64,000 bases of DNA from Pseudobdellovibrionaceae bacterium (GCA_020635085.1 JACKAL010000001.1:310001-374000); one strand, 5' to 3'. Counted from the first letter of the stretch, positions 25,139-33,245 are shown. A program made the numbers and translations. The notes: generated by a model from the sequence alone, not told the origin.

Positions 25139-25836
25139 TAAAACCTAGTGAGTCCGGGGTTTTGTTGAAACTTTTTAAATCCGTCGCCTAAGCCTTGATT
25201 GATCTTCTGAAAAGAATCCACCTGCGTCTTGCTGTTCTTATTTTGCATTGCAAGTTGTTCGCTTTGAAGTTTTAAACTTTGAGCTTGGAGCTTTATAAGT
25301 TGGTTTAAGCTATCCAGAATCAAAGCATTGGATTCTGCGGTCATTCTTGCGGCACCTTTTAGAGAAGCTTCTCTTGCATTTATTTTTATGAGATCGGCGT
25401 TTTCCTCTTGAAGTCGAGAATGATCGTCAGTCATGGCAACCATTTTAAAACTCTCCGCGACGCTCTTGTCGTGCAGCACTTGCAGCGCCTCCTCTTTGCT
25501 CTTTGGAATGGAGCCATACAGATCAAGAACAGTTCCGTAGCCCTTTTTAAAATCTTTGAGTTCAGATAGAATTTTTTCGTTCTTAAGCGGCAAAGACTCC
25601 AAGAGACCAATCGAGTTATCAAGACCAGTGGTAAGTGATTTTAAAAACTCTTCTTGGTTTTTTGCGGTTTGGATCATCACTTGAAGTTGCTTGTAGCGAT
25701 TGTAGTTTTCCTCTAGAATCTTAATGAGGTATGGGAGCTGGGCCCAGCCAGCGCCTCCGTCGCCTAAAAATGCGTGCGATTGCCGCGTAAACAGCAGCAT
25801 TAAAAATATAAGTTTGTACTTCTTTTTTGATATCAT
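25138..25836 (-). CDS. VirB5/TrbJ-like periplasmic protein
   Basis: A signal peptide (MISKKKYKLIFLMLLFTRQSHA|FLGDGG) is followed by a mostly helical 210-residue mature protein. WAQLPYLIKILEENYNRYKQLQVMIQTAKNQEEFLKSLTTGL is the typical TrbJ/VirB5 opening. A long coiled-coil-like C-terminal helix has QAQSLKLQSEQLAMQNKNSK. VirB5 is a minor pilus and adhesion component. It is the first gene of the minus-strand run that ends at integrase 2. Confidence 0.75.
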   Translation of the reverse strand: MISKKKYKLIFLMLLFTRQSHAFLGDGGAGWAQLPYLIKILEENYNRYKQLQVMIQTAKNQEEFLKSLTTGLDNSIGLLESLPLKNEKILSELKDFKKGYGTVLDLYGSIPKSKEEALQVLHDKSVAESFKMVAMTDDHSRLQEENADLIKINAREASLKGAARMTAESNALILDSLNQLIKLQAQSLKLQSEQLAMQNKNSKTQVDSFQKINQGLGDGFKKFQQNPGLTRF

Positions 25837-25896
25837 ATCATTTTCTCCTTTTAAAATAATTAAGTTATTTCAATAATTTACAAATTCTCTTCCATA

Positions 25897-25926
25897 ATGT
25901 ATTATTTTGTAGTAATATTAATACAT
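25897..25926. promoter_or_regulatory. Inverted-repeat operator upstream of the Doc-type pair
   Basis: ATGTATTA (25897-25904) and TAATACAT (25919-25926) are perfect inverted repeats with a 14-base spacer. They end just before the ribosome site CGGAGG and the ATG at 25937. They probably bind the ribbon-helix-helix antitoxin. They also lie in the promoter region of virB5. Confidence 0.45.
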
Positions 25927-25936
25927 CGGAGGTTTT

Positions 25937-26164
25937 ATGGGACTACCTAAAACAGTAAGACTTGAAGAGCAATTAGATGAAAGAGTAGAAAAATATCTGG
26001 TTGCTAATGGTATTAAGTTCTCCAATTTAGTTAATCTTGCGCTCGAAAAATTTATCTCAGAGCCTCAGACAATTAATCTTGTTCCTGTGGACACAAAAGA
26101 ATTTATGAAAACTGCTGAGAAGGCGTTTAAAAAGCACAAAGATGCAATGGATAAATTGAAGTGA
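25937..26164 (+). CDS. Ribbon-helix-helix antitoxin of a Doc-type pair
   Basis: A 75-residue protein. LPKTVRLEEQLDERVEKYLVANGIKFSNLVNLALEKFI is a ribbon-helix-helix DNA-binding domain; the C-terminal tail (residues 45-75) should neutralise the toxin. It overlaps the Fic/Doc gene by GTGA. The pair is on the plus strand within an otherwise minus-strand transfer operon. Confidence 0.8.
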   Translation: MGLPKTVRLEEQLDERVEKYLVANGIKFSNLVNLALEKFISEPQTINLVPVDTKEFMKTAEKAFKKHKDAMDKLK

Positions 26165-26571
26165 AGTCAATTCTTCTGCCGACGGCTGCGGCCGTCGTGC
26201 AATTAAATAAATTTATTTGCACAGAGGGTGGTAATCCGCACCACTGTATGGATATTAGCAAAATTGAAAGCGCTATATCATCTGCATTTTATCCCGGCAC
26301 ATATCCATTTGCGCACGGAGGTTTAGCTCGTGTCGCAGGGGCACTATGTTTTTATCTTACAAAATGTCATGCCTTCACTGACGGTAACAAAAGAACTGCG
26401 GTTTTAACTGCAATTACATTTTTGAACGATCATGGAATGGATTTGCAATATCCGCTAGATAAAAACACAAACGCCCTCGCAACAGTTGTTGACGATGTGG
26501 CCGCTAGTCGAGTTAACCGAGATGATCTTATGAAATGGTTCGAAGATCATAAGATTTATCTCGACGAGTAG
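26161..26571 (+). CDS. Fic/Doc-family toxin
   Basis: A 136-residue Fic-domain protein of Doc size. The motif HAFTDGNKRTA (H70 to A80) matches HxFxDxNKR of Doc proteins, which phosphorylate EF-Tu and halt translation, rather than the AMP-transferring HPFxxGNGR form. The GTG start at 26161 overlaps the antitoxin stop, so translation is coupled. The catalytic His and acidic residue are present. The pair likely stabilises the element. It lies between virB5 and virB4 facing against both, with only nine bases to the virB4 stop. Confidence 0.88.
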   Translation: MKSILLPTAAAVVQLNKFICTEGGNPHHCMDISKIESAISSAFYPGTYPFAHGGLARVAGALCFYLTKCHAFTDGNKRTAVLTAITFLNDHGMDLQYPLDKNTNALATVVDDVAASRVNRDDLMKWFEDHKIYLDE

Positions 26572-26579
26572 TTTCAATT

Positions 26580-28964
26580 CTACTTAGCTAATTCTTTCAA
26601 AACTTCTAACATACTCTTTTCAGGATACTTTTGTTTTGCCGTCTCAATGGCCGCTTTGTCGTTCGGATCGGACGTGCATATCCAATACGAAAGAGGATCA
26701 GGCGACAGTCTTAATAGCGCATCCTTCTCGTCTTGCAGATAATAAAACTCGCTGTATTTACGTTTAACAATCTCAAGGCTTTTGATCGAATTCATCTGCG
26801 CATCATTAAAATCAAAAGTTTTTTGGAAATCATCCCAGTCGATTTTTCTTTGCCGGAGAACAATCAAGCTGGTGGTGTTTGGCAAAAGCGAATCTCGCAG
26901 ATTCTTATCACTTAAAAAATCTTTATAGTTCTGACTCAATGACCAAATGCCGCTATTGAACTTTCTCCAAGTTCGATAGCAAGTGATGACAAATTGTTTA
27001 GCCATCTCAGTTTGGAAAAGTCTTTCGGCCTCATCGACAATCAATAAATAAGGTCGTGCAAAATCACGGCATGACATTTCTTGGATGTACGAGGTTAAAA
27101 GCAACAAAATGGCATTTTTTAAATCTGGATGATTACTCAACGCTTGCACTTCAATACAGATGAGATCTGTTTTAAAAGTGATGTTGCTTTCATGATCTAA
27201 AATTTTTCCGTATGCGGTGTCTCCTGTCCAACTGAATAAAATATCAGCATACTTTTGCATCTCTGGCATCGGGTGCTTTCTTAAAGCATCTCGCAGATCA
27301 GACAGACGTGGAACTTTTTTACCGCCATCGTAAAGTCTAAAAATATTTTCTTCTAAAATCGCTTTTTCGCGTTTTGGTAAAGAAAGTTGGCCCTCGTCTT
27401 TTAAAATCATCTCAAGGACAGCCAGAATCAGTTTTACTTTTTCTGGCGACGGTTTGTACTCTCCATCAGGCAGGTCGAAAAGATTGATAGAAAACGGCGA
27501 CTCCGTTGATAGATCTAAAAATTCGCCACCAAAAAGCTCGACCAGCCGCTTTGATGAAGCGCCGTTATCAATCCAAATAATTCGCGGCTTTTCTTTCTGT
27601 GCGTAAAACATAAGCATAAGCTGAGTTACTGTGAACGACTTGCCACTTCCGGTGCCGCCGAAGACGATCCCATTCCAAGCGGGTAGGCTCTGCTCAAATG
27701 GGTTTAGCCCGAACAAGGTCGAGTCCCGCTTCGGGAGCAAACAAACTGGTTTAGAATTACCTTCCCATGAGCTGTATAACGGCATTAAATGGCTCAGGTT
27801 GCTTGTTTTAACAGTTTTTGACCTGAAGCCGCCGCATACACCTGGAAGAGAGTGCGTAAAGGCCTCAAAAGAAGCATAGGTTTCAGTGATCCCTTCGGCA
27901 TTATTCATATTACGGAAAGCTGTAGTTACTTTGTCTGTTTTTTCATCAAGCTTTCTGTGGTCTTTGTCCCAAAGGATGATGTTGAGATCAAAAGAAATCA
28001 GTTTTTCTGTACCATTTGTAAGTTCCCGCAAAAGATCCTCAATGCTTGAGAACTTCGTTTCGCTTTCAAGATCGCTTAATTTTTCACTACCGCTTGCCAT
28101 GGAGTGCGCAATCCGGCGTTTTAAAGAAAGTTTTGATCTTTCCTTCGATTGATCGAGTGGCTCTATATTTTGCACAAGCCAAAAATGAAACGGCAATTTT
28201 GTTAATGACTCAACCATGGCGCTATAGGTGGTCCCATCTGGTACGAGCTTCATGGATAGAATCTTGTATTTATAATCGCCAAGAGTGAGTCCATCTTTAG
28301 AAACAGATAAATCAGTCTGGCAAGCCACCTCACTCAAAGATTGAGGAAAAAGTGATTCCTCTTTGCGAAAAGAGCTAGCGCCAAACTTTTGGAAACGCTC
28401 TAAGTTTAAAAATTCGTAAATGAGCGAAAACCACTCTTCGTTTTTCAAGACTTCTGGCGAAAGCCCCAAGGACGATAACGAAGAAAATACTTTTTCAAAA
28501 TTTTTAAGAAATTTGTCTTTAAAAATCTTATAGTCCTCATCGATAACAGAAACAAATTTTTCTGTTTTTTGAAAAAGGCCCTGCTTTTTTAATACCGTTG
28601 GCTTTGATCTGATGAAAAGATAAACATCTGTCGAAAAATAATTTTTACCTTCCATATTTTTCTCAAAACTGGATATTCTCGACAAATTCACATCTTTTAA
28701 AATAGGACTGTCGAGATCCGAAATTTTTCGATGTGTGTTGATGATTCCGCTTACATCTGGCGATAGTCTGTAAAATACTTGTAGTCTTATGCTCTCATCC
28801 AATGACTTTAAAAAGTTTTCCACATTTTTATTAAAAAAATTAATTTCCTCATTACTTTTACAAGAAATGTCCATGCTGGATAGTTTAAAGCCTGCTCCCA
28901 AGGAGCCATCCGAGAAAACCATAAAATCTTTATCAAAATGCCAATAAGGTAAAAAATCAGTCAT
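26580..28964 (-). CDS. VirB4/TraC-like type IV secretion ATPase
   Basis: A 794-residue protein. The N-terminal domain carries a typical VirB4 pattern, and the C-terminal RecA-like domain has Walker A GGTGSGKS (436-443), a Walker B in YLLIVDEAERLF and the later GIWSLSQNY sensor-type segment. VirB4 drives pilus assembly and substrate transfer at the inner membrane. It is followed on the minus strand by the inverted toxin-antitoxin pair and then the rest of the VirB genes. The 1-base gap to virB3 upstream indicates one transcript. Confidence 0.9.
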   Translation of the reverse strand: MTDFLPYWHFDKDFMVFSDGSLGAGFKLSSMDISCKSNEEINFFNKNVENFLKSLDESIRLQVFYRLSPDVSGIINTHRKISDLDSPILKDVNLSRISSFEKNMEGKNYFSTDVYLFIRSKPTVLKKQGLFQKTEKFVSVIDEDYKIFKDKFLKNFEKVFSSLSSLGLSPEVLKNEEWFSLIYEFLNLERFQKFGASSFRKEESLFPQSLSEVACQTDLSVSKDGLTLGDYKYKILSMKLVPDGTTYSAMVESLTKLPFHFWLVQNIEPLDQSKERSKLSLKRRIAHSMASGSEKLSDLESETKFSSIEDLLRELTNGTEKLISFDLNIILWDKDHRKLDEKTDKVTTAFRNMNNAEGITETYASFEAFTHSLPGVCGGFRSKTVKTSNLSHLMPLYSSWEGNSKPVCLLPKRDSTLFGLNPFEQSLPAWNGIVFGGTGSGKSFTVTQLMLMFYAQKEKPRIIWIDNGASSKRLVELFGGEFLDLSTESPFSINLFDLPDGEYKPSPEKVKLILAVLEMILKDEGQLSLPKREKAILEENIFRLYDGGKKVPRLSDLRDALRKHPMPEMQKYADILFSWTGDTAYGKILDHESNITFKTDLICIEVQALSNHPDLKNAILLLLTSYIQEMSCRDFARPYLLIVDEAERLFQTEMAKQFVITCYRTWRKFNSGIWSLSQNYKDFLSDKNLRDSLLPNTTSLIVLRQRKIDWDDFQKTFDFNDAQMNSIKSLEIVKRKYSEFYYLQDEKDALLRLSPDPLSYWICTSDPNDKAAIETAKQKYPEKSMLEVLKELAK

Positions 28965-28965
28965 T

Positions 28966-29247
28966 TTAAAAATCCTTCCTCTCCTGACAGGAGTGAAATC
29001 CTTCGGTTAAGTAATACTTTGAAAAATGCGTAAGAAATTTTTCGGGCTTATCGCGCTTTGCAAACACTAAAATAAATAAACATGTGAATGGAAATCCAAA
29101 CGTAAGAGGGATTTCTAAAAATGTCCCGCTAAACAATAGGCTCATAACTGCAAACACCATAAGGCAGATAAGAAGGTCTGGAGCTTCCATGCCCCAGAGC
29201 TTCATCTTTGCGTCTAAATGTCGATGGATGGTGGATTCATCGCGCAT
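28966..29247 (-). CDS. VirB3-like protein
   Basis: A 93-residue protein with two adjacent membrane segments (about 22-40 and 45-62) after a polar N-terminus (IHRHLDAKMKLWGMEAPD). This matches VirB3/TrbD/TraL, which works with VirB4. It lies between the pilin gene and virB4, in the usual order. Confidence 0.75.
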   Translation of the reverse strand: MRDESTIHRHLDAKMKLWGMEAPDLLICLMVFAVMSLLFSGTFLEIPLTFGFPFTCLFILVFAKRDKPEKFLTHFSKYYLTEGFHSCQERKDF

Positions 29248-29250
29248 GGG

Positions 29251-29565
29251 CTAAACCCCAACGGCTGATTGCATCCAGCCAATAATTACAGGCGCTAAGA
29301 ATCCCACAATGCTTGCAATCACAACCAAAATCATTCGCTTCTTGGCGTTCTCATCTCCAGTAGCCGCAAGAATTGCTGCATAGATCAGTCCAATGATGCT
29401 GATTGCTGGTAATAAGAACTTTAAGAGTTTGTTTGTGAGATTATTAACCTTAGATTCAAAACCAGCACCGCCGCCGAAACTTTGAGCAAAGCTCATCTCC
29501 GGTGCAAAATAGATTACACCCAGAACAACCGCTAACCCTAAAATTAAAAATAAATTTTTCTTCAT
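29251..29565 (-). CDS. VirB2/TrbC-like pilin
   Basis: A 104-residue protein with a signal peptide (MKKNLFLILGLAVVLGVIYFAPEMSFAQ), then two hydrophobic helices (LLKFLLPAISIIGLIYAAILAATG and KKRMILVVIASIVGFLAPVIIGWM) separated by a short charged loop. This is the TrbC/VirB2 pilin pattern. It would polymerise into the conjugative pilus. It stands before virB3-virB4 as expected. Confidence 0.82.
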   Translation of the reverse strand: MKKNLFLILGLAVVLGVIYFAPEMSFAQSFGGGAGFESKVNNLTNKLLKFLLPAISIIGLIYAAILAATGDENAKKRMILVVIASIVGFLAPVIIGWMQSAVGV

Positions 29566-29568
29566 AAG

Positions 29569-29913
29569 TCAATCCTCCATATAAATGACAAGGGTCTTAT
29601 ACTTAGACCCGTAATTAATAAAAATGTTTCCATCGGTCTCAGCACTTGAATGGCCGTCGCCAACGTTACTTCGCTTTAAAAAATGGCCTCGACTGTTTTT
29701 TAAAACACGCTCGACTCTGTAGGTGGCGCTATTGCCATCAGAGGAGACTGGTTTTAAATAATACTGACCGTTTCCATCGTCCTCGAATATTTTTAAATAA
29801 TACTCGCCGTACATTTGGTTAAAAATGGCAACACCTGCCTCAAATACCTGCCCAGTTCTTGGGTCAAGCCAGCCCATTTTAAAAACTTTCTGTTGTTCAC
29901 TATTGTTTTCCAT
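29569..29913 (-). CDS. Small protein of unknown function upstream of virB2
   Basis: A 114-residue soluble protein rich in Tyr, Gly and Asp, probably beta-stranded (YYLKIFEDDGNGQYYLKPV, FINYGSKYKTLVIYM). It has no signal peptide, so it is likely cytoplasmic. Three bases separate it from the pilin gene and two from the next gene upstream, so it is part of the transfer operon. It may share an origin with its neighbour 29916-30239, which has a similar size and YFLK/YLVHVH strands. No family recognised. Confidence 0.55.
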   Translation of the reverse strand: MENNSEQQKVFKMGWLDPRTGQVFEAGVAIFNQMYGEYYLKIFEDDGNGQYYLKPVSSDGNSATYRVERVLKNSRGHFLKRSNVGDGHSSAETDGNIFINYGSKYKTLVIYMED

Positions 29914-29915
29914 TT

Positions 29916-30239
29916 TCAGGCCACCTTGTTGCTGCTTTTTGTATGCACGTGGACAAGGTAGTGAGTCCTCGAATCTTTCATTTTTAGAAAAATAAAAGTT
30001 TCTCCATCTTGCTTTAAAAAATATCCCGCACCGACGTTTTCACCAGAACTGTTAGTCACGTTGTAATCAGTGTTTTTAAATGGATCTCGCACAGATTGAA
30101 CATTTAACGTCCGTACACTTTGATGAAATTTAAATCTATGCGATTGATCGTCATAGTTGAGCTTCAATGCCCCGATTTCTTCCCCCATACACCATTTATT
30201 GTTATTTTTTCGAGCTTCATATATTTTTAAAAAATTCAT
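29916..30239 (-). CDS. Small protein of unknown function in the transfer operon
   Basis: A 107-residue cytoplasmic-type protein, beta-rich, with GAGYFLKQDGETFIFLKMKDSRTHYLVHVHT near the end. Start ATG 30239 overlaps the stop of the sigma-4-like gene (ATGA). It is similar in style to 29569-29913. It might be a regulatory or structural DNA-processing protein, but nothing in the sequence decides this. Confidence 0.5.
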   Translation of the reverse strand: MNFLKIYEARKNNNKWCMGEEIGALKLNYDDQSHRFKFHQSVRTLNVQSVRDPFKNTDYNVTNSSGENVGAGYFLKQDGETFIFLKMKDSRTHYLVHVHTKSSNKVA

Positions 30240-30475
30240 TTTGTTACCCCGTATTTTAGTTGTTGATCGAACATTCCACTCAAAGAACCCTTCTTGAGTA
30301 AAATGACCCCATCTTCTATTAACTTATTCGCCTCATACCATTTGATATTCATGTATTGAGAAATCGACTCAATCGTTTCGTGGTGCCAAAATCTTAAAAT
30401 AATGGCGAGCCTTATTTGATCGGGTAGCTTCCTCAATTCTGATCTCACAAAATCTTCCCTAAACCCCTTATGCAC
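30236..30475 (-). CDS. Sigma-70 region 4-like small regulator
   Basis: A 79-residue protein with a GTG start at 30475 and a strong AGGAGG site. RSELRKLPDQIRLAIILRFWHHETIESISQYMNIKWYEANKLI is a region-4-type helix-turn-helix, with no region 2 to bind core promoter -10. It may act as an activator or anti-type regulator of the transfer operon. It is directly upstream of the two small unknown genes and the pilin gene. Confidence 0.6.
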   Translation of the reverse strand: MHKGFREDFVRSELRKLPDQIRLAIILRFWHHETIESISQYMNIKWYEANKLIEDGVILLKKGSLSGMFDQQLKYGVTK

Positions 30476-30555
30476 TTTTAAACCTCCTTTTTGGTTTTAA
30501 ACACAGTTCCCACTCATAGGAAAAGTGGTCACCCGTGTACACTTGTCCACTGACA

Positions 30556-31014
30556 CTAAATTTTGTGGACACTATTTGTATTGGTAGAGACATGTTTTGA
30601 AATTTCGTGTTTCAAACGTTTTATTGCTTTGTCTCGTTGTTTTAAAACATTGGACTTGGACATTTTCATTTCTTTACCTATGGTTCGAAGTGAAAGCCCT
30701 TCCCAATAAGAGAGATGTACGATCTGTTTTTGTATTGGCGTTAGTAAAGCTAAGTTTTTTTGTATTTGATGACTTAAAGGATGTTCAGTTACTAAATCTT
30801 TCCAAAGCTCATTAATACTATTAGTATGAGATAAACTATCAAAATATTCGATATTAAGAGGCAGATCCTCTTTTAGAGTTATATCGAACTGTTTTAAGTA
30901 ATCGCTCCATTCTGTCATTGTTTCTGGTAGATTGCTCTCATATTGAAAGACTTCGGTAATTTGTTCTTCAATATAAGAAGTATCAGTTGGTTTAAGTTGT
31001 TTTACTGCTGTCAT
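30556..31014 (-). CDS. Sigma-70 region 4-like regulator
   Basis: A 152-residue protein with a non-conserved acidic N-terminus, then LTPIQKQIVHLSYWEGLSLRTIGKEMKMSKSNVLKQRDKAIKRLKHEI (about 90-140), a clear sigma-70 region 4 HTH. No region 2 or 3 is visible. The ATG at 31014 follows GGGGAG. It faces the XRE regulator across a region with several inverted repeats. It is probably the switch gene for the transfer operon. Confidence 0.65.
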   Translation of the reverse strand: MTAVKQLKPTDTSYIEEQITEVFQYESNLPETMTEWSDYLKQFDITLKEDLPLNIEYFDSLSHTNSINELWKDLVTEHPLSHQIQKNLALLTPIQKQIVHLSYWEGLSLRTIGKEMKMSKSNVLKQRDKAIKRLKHEISKHVSTNTNSVHKI

Positions 31015-31030
31015 TTTTTCTCCCCGTTAG

Positions 31031-31049
31031 GTGTCGAGTTCATCGACAC
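31031..31049. promoter_or_regulatory. 7-bp inverted repeat upstream of the sigma-4-like gene
   Basis: GTGTCGA (31031-31037) and TCGACAC (31043-31049) are perfect inverted repeats with a 5-base spacer, 17 bases upstream of the ATG at 31014. A second near-perfect palindrome, CCGGA...TCCGG with an A/T core, lies at 31082-31106. They are candidate operators or promoter-overlapping sites. Confidence 0.4.
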
Positions 31050-31122
31050 GTTTGTAAATAATCCCTGTTTTCTATTGAATGCCGGATATTTTTAAAAAAT
31101 GTCCGGTGATTTCAACAAAACT

Positions 31123-31357
31123 TGCGAAAATCGCATTTTTATTCCTTTCTTTGTAAGTATTGGAAAACCAATAGCTAAACAGAGGGGCGCACTTGTATGT
31201 GAGAAAAGAATACTTGGTCAAAATTATTTTGTTTCCAAAAACTGCGATAATCGCTACAAATTTTTGCATGGGGATTACACAAGATAAATTTCAAAAGAAA
31301 TTAAAAGAGTTAAGACGAGTAAAAAATCTGACTCAAGAAGCATTTGCGAAAATCGCT
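31123..31357. promoter_or_regulatory. Repeated XRE operator-like sites
   Basis: TGCGAAAATCGCA (31123-31135, perfect 5+3+5 palindrome), TGCGATAATCGCT (31243-31255) and TGCGAAAATCGCT (31345-31357) share the pattern TGCGA-N-AA-TCGCw. Two lie in the intergenic region and one inside the XRE gene; a looser copy is at 31425-31437. The spacing of about 100-120 bases suggests cooperative repression by the XRE protein that follows. Confidence 0.55.
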
Positions 31358-31681
31358 AATTTTCCAGTTACAACAATTGCAAAAATGGAAATTGGGGTGC
31401 GTGAAATAAGTGCAACTGATCTTGCCAAAATCGCAAGAAAATTCGATTTCGGCATGAGCTGGTTTTACTCACCAAGTGATTTAGACGAGTTTTATGTGAG
31501 CGAAGCCATGCGCCTAATGCCTTTTAGAAAATATGTAAGAGTCATTGAGCTATTAGAGGCTGAGCTATTAATACAGATGAGAAAGGAGAAGAACGAAGCA
31601 GCAAAACGCAAGCTGAATGAGCTGATGCTAAATCTATCGAATCTAAAAGTCGAAGATTTACGCATTAAGGGGAAATTGTAA
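31268..31681 (+). CDS. XRE-family helix-turn-helix regulator
   Basis: The ATG at 31268 (MGITQDKFQKKLKELR) is chosen because it begins at the HTH domain; the frame opens further upstream at 31193 across the operator region. The 137-residue protein has FQKKLKELRRVKNLTQEAFAKIANFPVTTIAKMEIGVREISATDLAKIARKF, a Cro/C1-type HTH, then a helical C-terminus for dimerisation. It is divergent from the sigma-4-like gene. It probably represses transfer genes and itself through the TGCGA-N3-TCGCA sites. Confidence 0.8.
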   Translation: MGITQDKFQKKLKELRRVKNLTQEAFAKIANFPVTTIAKMEIGVREISATDLAKIARKFDFGMSWFYSPSDLDEFYVSEAMRLMPFRKYVRVIELLEAELLIQMRKEKNEAAKRKLNELMLNLSNLKVEDLRIKGKL

Positions 31682-31704
31682 CCAACATACAAGAGGGGTA
31701 AAAA

Positions 31705-32739
31705 ATGGAACTAATAAATGGTAATGGGGAACCACCAATAAAAATTGATCCGAGGGATACGCCTTCGGTCAGATTCACTAAAGAACAGACAGTTGAAATA
31801 ATGATGGAGGACTATTCGCTAAAGCTCTTTCATCTGACGCGGATAAAACCGCTATCCTTAAATGAAATCAAACAATATGCACCAGAACCAGATTCAGGAC
31901 GCGCTTCTGATATAATGGACAGATTTTGTGCTGTTGGCTTGATTGATGTGACATCAGATCACAAATATTACTCAAAATACCCAAATAACTTTGCAAACTT
32001 CACTGAGCATCCATTAGACAAAGAAATAGAGGCCGACAAGGACTCACTTATATTTGATCTCATGAAAGAAAAGGTTGGGGATGAGATTTTTTGGAAGAAA
32101 AACACATTTTTCCAAGAAGATGGGTATTTCACTAACGAACAAACAAATTACATTCGGGAGGCTCTTTTGAGTTTGAAATTTTATGTCAAAAAGGCTCTGC
32201 AAGAAAACAGAGAGCGTGGCTTGATTGAGGGACTCACATATCGACGGCATAAATTTTACGACATCGGCTTGAGCCTTTTGTTTGTATTTGTTTTTTTGAT
32301 TTCCTCAAATAGAGCTTCAGCAGGAAATGACCCAGGTGGAGCTATTTGGATGGAGGCGCAAGCAAAGTTCAATATCGCGCCACTTACTGTGGAGGAATTA
32401 ACAGAGGGTATGCGTTGGTCCAAAGAAAACATGATGCAAGATTGGGTTGATATGGACGGTAATGATCCGGGTGTATTGAGAGTCGTAAGAGCTTGGGATT
32501 CTGAGGAGTACATCATGAGAGCGATACCTGGCCCACTCACTGCAAAGCAAGACGTGCCGACATTCTATGCTTGCCATAATGATGTCGTATCGAGCGAAGG
32601 ATACTTGCCAAGCTTGCAGATGGGTTGTTTAAACATGGTCAAAAAGGCAACAACAGATGTGTGCGCTAGTTTTGGAGATCAACAATTTTGTGGCGTAGCT
32701 AAAAAGTCACAAATGACTATAGATTTTTTAAAGCAGTAA
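31705..32739 (+). CDS. Unknown protein: cytoplasmic winged-helix-like part plus exported part
   Basis: A 344-residue protein with a GAGGGG ribosome site. Residues 1-170 are soluble and look winged-helix-like (SLNEIKQYAPEPDSGRASDIMDRFCAVGLID). Residues 185-202 are hydrophobic, preceded by YRRHK and followed by SNRASA|GND, which is exactly the shape of a Sec signal peptide placed mid-protein. The remainder holds four Cys. Either it is a membrane-spanning sensor or a TTG near codon 173 serves as an internal start for a secreted form. It follows the XRE gene by 23 bases and precedes a terminator. Confidence 0.5.
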   Translation: MELINGNGEPPIKIDPRDTPSVRFTKEQTVEIMMEDYSLKLFHLTRIKPLSLNEIKQYAPEPDSGRASDIMDRFCAVGLIDVTSDHKYYSKYPNNFANFTEHPLDKEIEADKDSLIFDLMKEKVGDEIFWKKNTFFQEDGYFTNEQTNYIREALLSLKFYVKKALQENRERGLIEGLTYRRHKFYDIGLSLLFVFVFLISSNRASAGNDPGGAIWMEAQAKFNIAPLTVEELTEGMRWSKENMMQDWVDMDGNDPGVLRVVRAWDSEEYIMRAIPGPLTAKQDVPTFYACHNDVVSSEGYLPSLQMGCLNMVKKATTDVCASFGDQQFCGVAKKSQMTIDFLKQ

Positions 32740-32755
32740 AGAGCGTCTAATGAAT

Positions 32756-32791
32756 AAAAGGATTCATTTTTTTAAAAACATGAATCCTTTT
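32756..32791. terminator. Bidirectional terminator at the end of the transfer/regulatory module
   Basis: AAAAGGATTCAT (32756-32767) and ATGAATCCTTTT (32780-32791) are perfect 12-bp inverted repeats with A-rich and T-rich outer edges. It lies between the 32739 stop and the stop of hemJ, so it serves both directions. Confidence 0.75.
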
Positions 32792-32813
32792 ACCTTAAAT
32801 ATATTTTGTCATA

Positions 32814-33245
32814 TTAGATTATGCTATTTTTAAAGTATGCAATAAATATTATTAAAATAAGTAGAATGCTTGGGATCTCATTAATATATCTACACTGCTT
32901 TTCGGAGAGAAAATAAGAATTCTTTCTAAATCGTTTATACGTTATGATTGAAAAATACTGGTAAATATACAAAAGTAATACAAATATAAGCTTTAAAAAG
33001 ATCCAGTTTTGATGGATCAGAGAGGTGTTTATCATAATCATTAAGGTGCCAAATAGCGGGACGCAAATAGATGATGGGACACAAATATAGTAAAGTAGTC
33101 TTTTTTCCATTAGACTAAAAATTTCAACCATTTCTCGTTTGTCTTTATTTATTCTGTGATAAACGAAAAGGCGAAATATATAAAAGAGCCCAGCAAACCA
33201 CGTTACTATGAAGATTATATGTAATGATTTTATTACTTGATACAT
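32814..33245 (-). CDS. hemJ: HemJ-type protoporphyrinogen IX oxidase
   Basis: A 143-residue polytopic membrane protein with the HemJ/UPF0093 signature. LHIIFIVTWFAGLFYIFRLFVYHR is followed by MEKRLLYYICVPS, LIHQNWIFLKLI and the closing RYINEIPSILLILIIFIAYFK. HemJ oxidises protoporphyrinogen IX to protoporphyrin IX without molecular oxygen in the reaction. Its conserved first-helix His and the K of FLKL are present. Here it would supply heme for NorCB and the c-type cytochromes of the cargo. It overlaps the decarboxylase gene by 13 bases and shares its promoter. Confidence 0.8.
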   Translation of the reverse strand: MYQVIKSLHIIFIVTWFAGLFYIFRLFVYHRINKDKREMVEIFSLMEKRLLYYICVPSSICVPLFGTLMIMINTSLIHQNWIFLKLIFVLLLYIYQYFSIITYKRFRKNSYFLSEKQCRYINEIPSILLILIIFIAYFKNSII

